Assembly (NCBI RefSeq): GCF_026041215.1 | Contig: NZ_JAPEIQ010000044.1 | Coordinates: forward strand, 62,001 to 126,000 | DNA: 64,000 bases | Direction: 5' to 3' | Source: Hoyosella sp. YIM 151337 | GTDB lineage: Bacteria > Actinomycetota > Actinomycetes > Mycobacteriales > Mycobacteriaceae | Shown here: piece by piece, positions 42,084 to 49,437 of the stretch | How positions within the stretch are numbered: position 1 is the stretch's first letter | How the letters are laid out: every line of letters starts with the position of its first letter | Position numbers and translations under genes: made by a program | Notes under the pieces: generated by a model | The model's database searches: none | The model's input: only the letters and a program-made list of their open reading frames with translations | Told to the model about the DNA's origin: nothing

Positions 42084-43487
42084 ATGCTGATTCCCGACAC
42101 CGCTGGACAACCAGCAAAGGATGCAAACTATCCCGCCGCAGTGCAGGAAAAAACTGCAGGCGGGGAAACGCTGGCGCCGCAGAAAGTCCGCATTGTGGGT
42201 CGCACGTCGTACCTGCTGATGTGGATGGGCGGCTGTGTATCGATCGGCACCTTTACCATGGGTTCAAGCCTCGTCGGCACACTAAATTTGCTGCAATTGG
42301 TACTTGCGATTTCACTCGGCTGCCTAGTGATCGGAGCAGGACTCGTCATCAACGGCGCGGCTGGATACAAGTACGGCATACCGTTCATGGTCCAGGCGCG
42401 GAGTTCCTTCGGTTTCAGTGGAACCCGCATACCAGGGATCATCCGAGCGGTACCCGCCCTAGTGTGGTACGGCTTTCAGAGCTGGATTGGCGCAGCGGCT
42501 CTCAACCAAGTATCAGCGGTACTGTTCGGGTTCGACAACCTCGTGTTCTTCTTCATCGCTTTTCAGTTCCTGCAAATTGCACTCTCGGTATTTGGATTCA
42601 AAGGCATTAAATGGCTGGAGAACGTGGGCTCTATCTTCATCCTCGGCGCCCTCATTTACATGTTCTTCAGCGTGATCAACCGCTACGGTGCGGAAATCCA
42701 GTCGAATCTGCTTTCCGCAGAGGGGACGTGGGGCACACCATTCTGGGGTGCCACCATGCTGTTCCTCGGGATTTACGCCACCATGATGCTCAATGTCAGC
42801 GACTACTCCCGGGAACACACTCCCGGCACCGGGCCCGGCCGTATGCTGACGATCTACACGGCAGCGATCTTGCCCGTAACGCTGTTCATGGGCCTGATCG
42901 GGCTGATGGTCTCCGGGGCCACCGGCGTGGTCGATCCGATTCAGGTTTTCGCCAACGCCGTCGATAACACTCCCCTGCTCGTCATCACGCTGATTTTCAT
43001 CGCGTTCGCGCAGGTAACCACGAATGTCCTCAACAACGTCGTCCCGCCGACATACGTGCTGATGGACATCTTCAAGGTGCCGTTTCGTGTCGCGACGATC
43101 CTGGTCGGCCTGCTCGCTTTTGCGACGTTCCCTTGGCTGCTGGTGCGCGACGAATCAGCTGCTGGTCTGCAGATCTTCGTGCAAACGTATTCCGCGTTCC
43201 TGGGACCGATCTTCGCGGTTATGGTGGTGGACTACTACGTCATCAGGAAGCGGACACTTGATCTGCGGCTGCTCTACAACGGGTCTGGCCCCTTCCGCGG
43301 CGTCAACTACGGTGCGCTCGTGGCCGTCGCCGCCGGGATCGTCGCGGCCTTCTCGTTCCCTGATTTCTCGTTCTACGCCGGTCTCGTCCCAGCCGCAGTG
43401 TGCTACTACGCTGTGATGACATGGTGGCCAGCGTGCCGCCGGTTCACCCCTGACGAGCAGAGCGCTGCCGTGAGCCTGGAGAGTTGA
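42084..43487 (+). CDS. NCS1 family purine/allantoin/hydantoin permease
   Basis: A 467-residue nucleobase:cation symporter-1 transporter with about 12 transmembrane helices. After a 40-residue cytosolic N-terminus the first helix region reads YLLMWMGGCVSIGTFTMGS, the NCS1 pattern. YKYGIPFMVQARSSFG near 93-108 and ALVWYGFQSWIGAAALNQ near 126-143 form the substrate-site helices, as in Mhp1 and PucI. Next to allantoinase and allantoicase it probably imports allantoin, a hydantoin or a purine. Its stop shares a base with the next gene's ATG. Confidence 0.9.
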   Translation: MLIPDTAGQPAKDANYPAAVQEKTAGGETLAPQKVRIVGRTSYLLMWMGGCVSIGTFTMGSSLVGTLNLLQLVLAISLGCLVIGAGLVINGAAGYKYGIPFMVQARSSFGFSGTRIPGIIRAVPALVWYGFQSWIGAAALNQVSAVLFGFDNLVFFFIAFQFLQIALSVFGFKGIKWLENVGSIFILGALIYMFFSVINRYGAEIQSNLLSAEGTWGTPFWGATMLFLGIYATMMLNVSDYSREHTPGTGPGRMLTIYTAAILPVTLFMGLIGLMVSGATGVVDPIQVFANAVDNTPLLVITLIFIAFAQVTTNVLNNVVPPTYVLMDIFKVPFRVATILVGLLAFATFPWLLVRDESAAGLQIFVQTYSAFLGPIFAVMVVDYYVIRKRTLDLRLLYNGSGPFRGVNYGALVAVAAGIVAAFSFPDFSFYAGLVPAAVCYYAVMTWWPACRRFTPDEQSAAVSLES

Positions 43488-44218
43488 TGAGAATTCTCGC
43501 GGTCAACGTCAACACAACCGACGCGATGACTGAAATGATCGGCAAACAAGCACGCAGCGCTGCCGCGCCTGGTACTGAAATAATCGCTCTCACTCCACAT
43601 TTCGGGGCACCTTCAATCGAAGGTAACTTCGAGAGCTACCTGGCAGCGGTGGCGGTGATGGACCGTGTGGTTTCGTACCGCGGCGAATACGATGCCGTGA
43701 TCCTCGCCGGTTTCGGTGAGCATGGCCGCGAAGGGTTGCAGGAACTTCTTGACGTTCCCGTCGTCGACATCACGGAAGCCGCAGCTCACACCGCTTGCCT
43801 TATTGGGCGGACATTCTCGGTGGTGACGACGCTGGATCGTGCGGTACCGATGATCGAGGACAGGCTGAAACTCGCTGGACTGGCAAGCCGGTGCGCATCG
43901 GTGCGAGCGAGCGGACTTGGCGTTCTGGACCTGGATGAGGCGCCGTCGCGCACGATCGACGCCGTTGTCGCTCAGGCAAAAGCGGCTGTAGAGTTCGACC
44001 GCGCCGAGGTGATTGTCCTTGGGTGTGGCGGAATGGCTGGAATTGAGCACGCGATCAGGGAGGCGACCACAGTACCCGTCGTGGATGGCGTTGCCGCAGC
44101 CGTGAAGTTAGCTGAAACACTTGTAGCGTTGCGCCTGTCAACGAGCAAGGTGCGGAGCTACGCGGCTCCGCGGCCGAAGTCGATCACGCGTTGGCCGATG
44201 ACGCCGCCCCCGACGTAA
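43487..44218 (+). CDS. Asp/Glu/hydantoin racemase superfamily protein with Gly for first catalytic Cys
   Basis: A 243-residue protein with two Rossmann-like halves. Hydantoin and allantoin racemases use two cysteines. Here the second is present (Cys180 in VIVLGCGGMAGI), but the first position is glycine (Gly75 in VILAGFGEHG). In arylmalonate decarboxylase, a member of the same superfamily, the corresponding residues are Gly and one Cys. The protein may therefore be a decarboxylase or lyase-like enzyme rather than a racemase. ATG 43487 shares one base with the permease stop; a TTG three bases earlier is in frame. Linkage to the NCS1 permease suggests a hydantoin-, allantoin- or purine-derived substrate. 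Confidence 0.83.
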   Translation: MRILAVNVNTTDAMTEMIGKQARSAAAPGTEIIALTPHFGAPSIEGNFESYLAAVAVMDRVVSYRGEYDAVILAGFGEHGREGLQELLDVPVVDITEAAAHTACLIGRTFSVVTTLDRAVPMIEDRLKLAGLASRCASVRASGLGVLDLDEAPSRTIDAVVAQAKAAVEFDRAEVIVLGCGGMAGIEHAIREATTVPVVDGVAAAVKLAETLVALRLSTSKVRSYAAPRPKSITRWPMTPPPT

Positions 44219-44235
44219 TCGCGCTGCCCCAGTAC

Positions 44236-44354
44236 CCCCTATATACGTGCTCGACACCCAGGTACAAATCGTACAAAACGATGCCCAAACTGTACGTTTC
44301 GCACCTGGTCACCGAAAAGCACTACCTACCCCTCGTTACTCATGGGGCGCCTGT
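44236..44354. repeat. 119-bp direct repeat, copy A
   Basis: This copy differs at nine of 119 positions from copy B at 44538-44656, with no gaps. It begins CCCCTATATA, contains tandem GTACAA motifs (44262, 44271), a CGTACA-N15-TGTACG dyad and a stretch equal to the last 19 bases of the xdh-like gene. It starts 18 bp after the racemase-like stop. On the minus strand the element reads TTGTAC-N16-TATATA, as upstream of the mycoredoxin gene. Confidence 0.9.
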
Positions 44355-44416
44355 GGATTACTAAGTAACAGCACTGCAGTCCTTGACAGCAGAAAACGAT
44401 CACAAGAGGGGTAGAC

Positions 44417-44521
44417 CTAGTACTCGAGCCGCCGCCATTCCTGCGCCGGAAAACATATCACCACTTGACGGTGTGGGCGTCCTCCCACGGGTCTCGCGTC
44501 CACCGCGTAGGTCGAAAGCAT
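44417..44521 (-). CDS. Possible 34-residue small protein downstream of repeat copy B
   Basis: A minus-strand frame starting ATG 44521, some 20 bp downstream of the TTGTAC/TATATA element of copy B, ends with TAG at 44417. The product would be short, basic and Pro/Arg-rich with a Trp/Arg tail (EWRRLEY). There is no clear ribosome-binding site, so translation would have to be leaderless or the RNA non-coding. No family recognised. Confidence 0.2.
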   Translation of the reverse strand: MLSTYAVDARPVGGRPHRQVVICFPAQEWRRLEY

Positions 44522-44537
44522 GACGGACGTGAGTCGA

Positions 44538-44656
44538 CCCCTATATAGCTGTTCGAGACCCCGGTACGAATCGTACAAATCGATGCCCAAACTGTACGTT
44601 TTGCACCTGGTCACTGAAAAGCACTACCTACCCCTCGTTACTCATGGGGCGCCTGT
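44538..44656. repeat. 119-bp direct repeat, copy B
   Basis: The second copy, 302 bp from copy A. Its last 19 bases lie inside the 3' end of the xdh-like gene and encode that protein's final residues. Copy A therefore carries a duplicated gene end. Differences between copies cluster in the 16-base spacer between TATATA and GTAC, while the half nearest xdh is nearly invariant. Confidence 0.9.
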
Positions 44657-47262
44657 TCCTGCAAAGCGCGCCATACCCGCACCGCGTTCATCGGCAGCTC
44701 CCGCACCCGCACCCCGATAGCATCGCGAATAGCATTCGCGAGGGCAGGCGCGACAGGGTTATATGGCGATTCGCTCATCGATTTCGCACCAAGCGGGCCG
44801 AACTCGTCATGCGTGTCAGCGAAATAGATCTCAGTTTCTGGCACGTCCGCGAACTGTGGAATGTGATAGTTCCGCAGCGTATCAACGAGCGGCCGTCCCT
44901 CCTGAACGGGAATCTCTTCCCATAGCGCCGAGCCGAGCGCCTGCGCCACACCACCTTCAATTTGCGCGCGGCACTGTTCCTCGTTCAGCACGGTTCCCGC
45001 GTCTGCCGCGTGCACGGACTGCAGGATCGTCACGATGCCGGTGCGTGTGTCGACGGCGACCCGGAACGCGTGCACGTTGAACGCGACGGAGCGCGGTGTG
45101 CCGTCGTGTCGCGCGGACGCCTCGATTCTGCCGTACCGTGCCGCGACCTCGCCTAACGGCATCGCGTGCCCATCACAGACCACGGCGCCGCCTTCAATCC
45201 GCACGTCACTGGCCGCAGTGAGTTCCCGCGCCGCCTTGCACAGTTGATCCGCAGCGTGACGCGCTGCCTGATACACCGCTTTGCCCGCGACGACGATCCC
45301 GGCTGAGCCGAACGCTCCCGTGTCGTGCTCGACCACATCAGTGTCGCTCTGCGCGATACGAACCGCATCGGGGGTGATGCCGAAAACGCGGGCCGCCAGC
45401 TGGGCGTGCACAGTGGTCGTGCCGTTGCCGAACTCTACGGTGCCAACGCGCACCGTAACCGTCCCGTCCTCTTCAACCGATACCGACGCGTCCGCAATAT
45501 GTCCGCGGGGCGGAATCGTCGCGATCATGGCGGCGGCCATCCCCTCGCCCACTCGCATGTACTGGGGAAGCTCCGGAATATCCTTGCGCCGCAATGCCTG
45601 CTCCGCAAGGTCAAGGCACTCTGTGAAGCCATAACTGCCGAACATCAAATCGTCGTCGTGTACTACAGCGTCAACGAACGAATCACCGGGACGGACGACG
45701 TTGCGGCGCCGGAACTCGAATGGATTGATACGCAGCTTGCGCGCCACATCGTCGAGGGCGCATTCAATTCCGAACATCAACTGTCCGAGGCCGTAACCCC
45801 GAAACGCACCCGAGGGCGGGTTGTTGGTGTAGACGGCACGCGCGTCGACCCGCTTGTTCGCACATCGGTATTGCGCGATCGACTCGCTGCAACCGTGAAA
45901 CATGACGCCCGGACTGTGATTGCCGTACGCTCCGGCATCGGACAGCACTTCCGCGGAAAGTGCTGTCAGCGTTCCATTTTCGTCTGCAGCAGCGGTGACA
46001 GTGACCCGCATCGGGTGCCTGCAGGCGGAGCGGTAAAACTCATCAGTGCGCGTGAACTCGTATTGGACTGGCCGCCCCGTTTTGAGCACCGCGAGCGCAA
46101 CGACGTCCTCGGTGAACATTTCCTGTTTCGCGCCGAAGCCGCCACCTACCCGTTCGGTGAACACACGCACCGACTCCCTGGTTCGGCCGAAGATGCGCGC
46201 CAACTCGTCTCGTGTCAGGAACGGCACCTGGCTGCTTGTGCGGATTACGAGCCGCCCAGCGTCATCGAGCCAGCCAATTGATGCGTGAGTTTCCATGTGC
46301 ACGTGCTGCACCCGCGCCGTGTGCCATGTTCCGCGCACCACGGCATGTGCCTCCGCGAGGGCTGCCGCGACGTCGCCGGTTTCGCCGTGCAGCTCCGCCA
46401 CTGTATTCCGGGCGGCGATGTCCGCGTGCAATTGTGGCGCGTTCGCTGCGCAGGCCTCCTCTGGGTCGAATACCGCGTCGAGGATGTGGTACTCGACCCG
46501 GATCGCGGCGCAGGCACGCTGCGCGGCGCCCACAGAATCCGCGACGACCGCAGCGACGCGTTGACCGATGTGGCGGACGACGCGATCGAAAACAACCGTG
46601 TCTTCCGGATCATCGGTGTAAAAGTGATGGCGCGCAGTGGAATAGCGCGTGGCGGGGCTGTCCTTGTACGTCAGCACGGCGACAACACCAGGCATCGCTT
46701 CGGCTTGGACAGTGTCAATCTCGGTGATCCGCGCATGCGCGTGCGGACTCGCGACGATCGCGACGTGCAGCAGACCCGGCACGCTCGTATCGAGCGTATA
46801 AGGCTCGGTACCAGTGACGATCTGGGCGGCTGCGGGCGGCCGGGGTGATTCGGCGACCTTTCCCGCGAACGCATCGCGAATGGATCGGTATCCGGTGCAG
46901 CGGCACAGGTTTCCTTTCAGTGCCCGCGGCAGATCAGCACATTGCGACGGTGTCAGTGCACTCCCTGTTACCACCATGCCCGGAGTGCAGTAGCCGCATT
47001 GGAATCCCATCGCCTCCTGAAACTGGTTCTGGATGGGATGGTTCAGTGCGGCCGCCGTGGTAACAGTCTTACCGGAAGCCCGGTAGGCAGGAGTGATGCA
47101 GGAGTGGACGGGCTGCTCGTCCACGAGCACCGTGCACGCTCCGCAATCGCCTGCGTCACAACCTTTTTTGACGTCGAACTGCGCGTGTTCCCGCAGAAAC
47201 GTGCGCAAACACTGCCCCGGCCGCGGCTCATCCGCCACACCACGCCCGTTGACAGTAATCAT
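44638..47262 (-). CDS. Molybdenum hydroxylase (xanthine-dehydrogenase-like), fused 2Fe-2S and Moco subunits
   Basis: An 874-residue oxidoreductase. The N-terminal plant-type 2Fe-2S cluster uses Cys35, 40, 43 and 55; the second cluster uses Cys89, 92, 120 and 122 (CGYCTPG, CRCTGY). From about 150 the Moco-binding region follows, with SSQVPFLTRDELARIFG, GGGFGAKQEMF, SGAFRGYGLGQ and the catalytic-Glu region GAKSMSESP near 830. There is no FAD domain; it is encoded by the next upstream gene, overlapping by four bases. Ancestral XDHs are A(FeS)-B(FAD)-C(Mo), so a direct FeS-Mo fusion is a rearranged form. Probable substrate is hypoxanthine, xanthine or a related heterocycle. Confidence 0.9.
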   Translation of the reverse strand: MITVNGRGVADEPRPGQCLRTFLREHAQFDVKKGCDAGDCGACTVLVDEQPVHSCITPAYRASGKTVTTAAALNHPIQNQFQEAMGFQCGYCTPGMVVTGSALTPSQCADLPRALKGNLCRCTGYRSIRDAFAGKVAESPRPPAAAQIVTGTEPYTLDTSVPGLLHVAIVASPHAHARITEIDTVQAEAMPGVVAVLTYKDSPATRYSTARHHFYTDDPEDTVVFDRVVRHIGQRVAAVVADSVGAAQRACAAIRVEYHILDAVFDPEEACAANAPQLHADIAARNTVAELHGETGDVAAALAEAHAVVRGTWHTARVQHVHMETHASIGWLDDAGRLVIRTSSQVPFLTRDELARIFGRTRESVRVFTERVGGGFGAKQEMFTEDVVALAVLKTGRPVQYEFTRTDEFYRSACRHPMRVTVTAAADENGTLTALSAEVLSDAGAYGNHSPGVMFHGCSESIAQYRCANKRVDARAVYTNNPPSGAFRGYGLGQLMFGIECALDDVARKLRINPFEFRRRNVVRPGDSFVDAVVHDDDLMFGSYGFTECLDLAEQALRRKDIPELPQYMRVGEGMAAAMIATIPPRGHIADASVSVEEDGTVTVRVGTVEFGNGTTTVHAQLAARVFGITPDAVRIAQSDTDVVEHDTGAFGSAGIVVAGKAVYQAARHAADQLCKAARELTAASDVRIEGGAVVCDGHAMPLGEVAARYGRIEASARHDGTPRSVAFNVHAFRVAVDTRTGIVTILQSVHAADAGTVLNEEQCRAQIEGGVAQALGSALWEEIPVQEGRPLVDTLRNYHIPQFADVPETEIYFADTHDEFGPLGAKSMSESPYNPVAPALANAIRDAIGVRVRELPMNAVRVWRALQEQAPHE

Positions 47263-48050
47263 TCTGCACCGCCGAGCGCCGCGAGTGCTTCCGCGGCAAG
47301 CAGTGCGGTCACGCTGCGCCGCCAGTCAGCGGCGCCGTGCGCGTCCTCATACCAGGCTGACTCGGGCACAGCCTCGTCAACGCCGCTCCGAGCCGGGATG
47401 AGGTACGGGCGTTTCGTCGCAGCACTGATGCACAGGACCGGTCCGTCGCTCGTTTCCCGCGCAATGACAACTGAGCCGGCCCGGCCTTGCGGCGCAAGCG
47501 AAATGCGCCGGAACGCGACACTGCTGGTAAGCGCAGCAGCCGGAATGTGAATGCTGCGAAGCACTTCCCCGCTCCGCAGCGACGTCGTCTGCACACCGGT
47601 GACGAACTCGAGCACCGAGGTTGTCCGCTCTGCCCCGTCCGGACACCAAATGCGCAGTGTTGCCCCGAGCGAGGCGCCGAGCGAAATCATCGACCCCGCA
47701 GGCAGGCCCATACACATGTTGCCGCCCACCGTCGCGGCGTTCCACACCTTGAAGGATGCGAGCAGCGAGTCCGCGCACTGCCGGAACAACACCGCTGCCG
47801 CCCACTCCGCGGGATAATCGTGCGCGACCAATTGTGCGATGGTGCACGTCGCAGCGATTTCCAGTCCATCGTCGCGAATGGTGAGCGGCGGCCAGCCCAT
47901 CGTCGTGATATCGATGAGCCTGTTCAGCTGGTTTTGCGGCTCGGAGAACAGCCACGTACCACCTGCGAGGAACGCGCAGTCCGGCGACATACCCCGCAGG
48001 TCGGCCCGAGTGCGAGCTTGTTCGACTGTCGTGATCGTCGGTAGATCCAT
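47259..48050 (-). CDS. FAD-binding subunit of the xanthine-dehydrogenase-like enzyme
   Basis: A 263-residue flavoprotein subunit that receives electrons from the Fe-S clusters of its partner. FAD contacts are visible in CAFLAGGTWLFSEP near 27-40 and ATVGGNMCMGLPAGSM near 105-120, with a C-terminal CO-dehydrogenase-flavoprotein domain. A longer frame to 48257 is rejected as antisense to its neighbour. ATG 48050 shares a base with the amidohydrolase stop, and the gene end overlaps the Mo subunit, so all three genes form one transcript. The C-terminal half is divergent. Confidence 0.88.
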   Translation of the reverse strand: MDLPTITTVEQARTRADLRGMSPDCAFLAGGTWLFSEPQNQLNRLIDITTMGWPPLTIRDDGLEIAATCTIAQLVAHDYPAEWAAAVLFRQCADSLLASFKVWNAATVGGNMCMGLPAGSMISLGASLGATLRIWCPDGAERTTSVLEFVTGVQTTSLRSGEVLRSIHIPAAALTSSVAFRRISLAPQGRAGSVVIARETSDGPVLCISAATKRPYLIPARSGVDEAVPESAWYEDAHGAADWRRSVTALLAAEALAALGGAE

Positions 48051-49411
48051 CAGCCCGCCCCCGCCCGCTGCCACAGCACCTTCTGCGCGGTGATCACGAC
48101 TTTCGCAGCCTTCTCGGCATCGGCCGTCACCACGTTGCCTTCTTCTACAATGACACGCCCGTCGACAATCAGCCGCTCGACCAGTGGCGGAGCGCCCATG
48201 ACGAGCGCCACAACAGGATCCTCGATGCCAGTGTGAAGGGGCCCGTCGATGCGCCACAGCGCGAGGTCCGCGAGTTTCCCCGGTTCTATCGAGCCGAGTT
48301 CCGCCGACCGGCCCAGCACCGCCGCACCTCCTAGGGTGCCGAGTTCGAGCGCCTGCCGTGCCGTCATCGCGTCGGCGCCATCACGTGCCCGGGCGAACAG
48401 TAGCGCGTGCCGCACCTCCTCGATCATCGACGTGCCCTCGTTACTCGCGGCACCGTCAACGCCGAGTCCTACCGGAACACCCGCAGCCCGCAGTTCACGG
48501 ACGCGCGCGATTCCGGCTCCTAGCCGCGCGTTTGACGTGGGGCAGTGAGCGACACCTGTCCCCGTTTCGGCCAGGGCCGCTATGGACTCATCGTCAAGGT
48601 GAACCGCATGCGCGAACCAGACATCTGGACCCGTCCATCCGAGTCTGCTCACATACTCGAGTGGGCTCCCGCCAAGGTGGGCCTCGCAGAATTCGACTTC
48701 AGCCTGTGTTTCAGCGAGGTGCGTGTGCAGGCGGACGTTCCGCTCCCTCGCAAGGATCGCAGATTCCCGCAGCAGGTCAGCGCTCGCAGAGAATGGCGAG
48801 CACGGCGCCAGCCCGATCCGGAGCATCGAGCCGGGTGCGGGATCATGCCAATCGCTGATCGCTTTCTCGCTGGCCTCGAGTATCTCGTCGGTGTCCTGCA
48901 CGATCTCGTCCGGCGGAAGGCCACCGTCGCTGCGTCCGAGGTCCATGGATCCGCGCGTCGGGTGGAAACGCACGCCGACCGCCGCAGCTGCGGTGATTTC
49001 GCTGCCCAGAATGTCGCCGGGATGCGTCTTCGGAAACACATAGTGGTGGTCCGTGGTCGAGGTGCAACCGGTGCGCGCCAACTGGGCGAGCGAAGCGACC
49101 GCCGCGGTGTACACCATGTCCGGGTCGATACCGCGCCACACTGGGTACAGCGAGACCAGCCAGTTGAACAGGTCGTGATCGACTGCCTGGCCCCGCGTCA
49201 GCCACTGATAGAGGTGATGATGGGTGTTGACCAGTCCCGGGGTGAGGACGCAACCGCGGCCGTCGATGACGGTGGTGCGTTCCGGAAGCTCCGGTTCTTC
49301 CCCCACTGCCGTGATGCGGTTGCCCTCGATGACGACGCTGCCTGTGAGTTCACGCCGCCCAGGATCCATTGTCACGATGTGGGCACCCCGGATTACTTTC
49401 GTCACCGCCAT
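48050..49411 (-). CDS. 8-oxoguanine-deaminase-like amidohydrolase
   Basis: A 453-residue metal-dependent deaminase of the amidohydrolase superfamily. Metal and catalytic residues are seen in LVNTHHHLYQWLTRG near 61-75, the HTHLAETQAEVEFC segment near 228-241, FAHAVHLDD near 265 and GLGVDGAASNEGTSM near 318. The HHHLYQ...HLAET...DGAASN set matches 8-oxoguanine deaminases and related triazine-type enzymes. Conversion of 8-oxoguanine gives urate directly, which fits the operon with a xanthine-dehydrogenase-like enzyme. Alternatives are other guanine or aminohydrolase substrates. Its start codon lies inside a 28-bp inverted repeat with no ribosome-binding site, so a leaderless mRNA is possible. 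Confidence 0.85.
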   Translation of the reverse strand: MAVTKVIRGAHIVTMDPGRRELTGSVVIEGNRITAVGEEPELPERTTVIDGRGCVLTPGLVNTHHHLYQWLTRGQAVDHDLFNWLVSLYPVWRGIDPDMVYTAAVASLAQLARTGCTSTTDHHYVFPKTHPGDILGSEITAAAAVGVRFHPTRGSMDLGRSDGGLPPDEIVQDTDEILEASEKAISDWHDPAPGSMLRIGLAPCSPFSASADLLRESAILARERNVRLHTHLAETQAEVEFCEAHLGGSPLEYVSRLGWTGPDVWFAHAVHLDDESIAALAETGTGVAHCPTSNARLGAGIARVRELRAAGVPVGLGVDGAASNEGTSMIEEVRHALLFARARDGADAMTARQALELGTLGGAAVLGRSAELGSIEPGKLADLALWRIDGPLHTGIEDPVVALVMGAPPLVERLIVDGRVIVEEGNVVTADAEKAAKVVITAQKVLWQRAGAG

Positions 49412-49437
49412 AACCCATGAATCTAGTGATGGGTTAT
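49410..49437. promoter_or_regulatory. 28-bp inverted repeat over the amidohydrolase start, candidate operator
   Basis: ATAACCCAT and ATGGGTTAT form perfect 9-bp arms around a 10-base centre. The left arm overlaps the ATG of the amidohydrolase gene (minus strand), and the centre contains TAGATT, a possible -10 box eight bases before the ATG. If transcription starts at or near the ATG, a repressor here would block the promoter. It could also be a weak hairpin, but no T-run follows. Confidence 0.6.

Larger units (their letters stand above)
44219..44637. other. 419-bp intergenic region between convergent genes, with repeats
   Basis: This gap between the racemase-like stop and the xdh-like stop holds copy A of the 119-bp repeat, 183 bp of unique DNA and most of copy B. 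The unique part contains a small hairpin (GTGGG/CCCAC, 44473-44488) and a 34-codon minus-strand reading frame at 44417-44521. A gap this long between convergent genes is unusual in this otherwise compact stretch. Regulatory RNA, a duplicated promoter block or remains of a mobile piece are possible. Confidence 0.6.

Noticed and set aside
44219-44637. Two-unit CRISPR-like array
   Set aside because: The repeat unit is 119 bp, there are only two units, and no cas genes are present.
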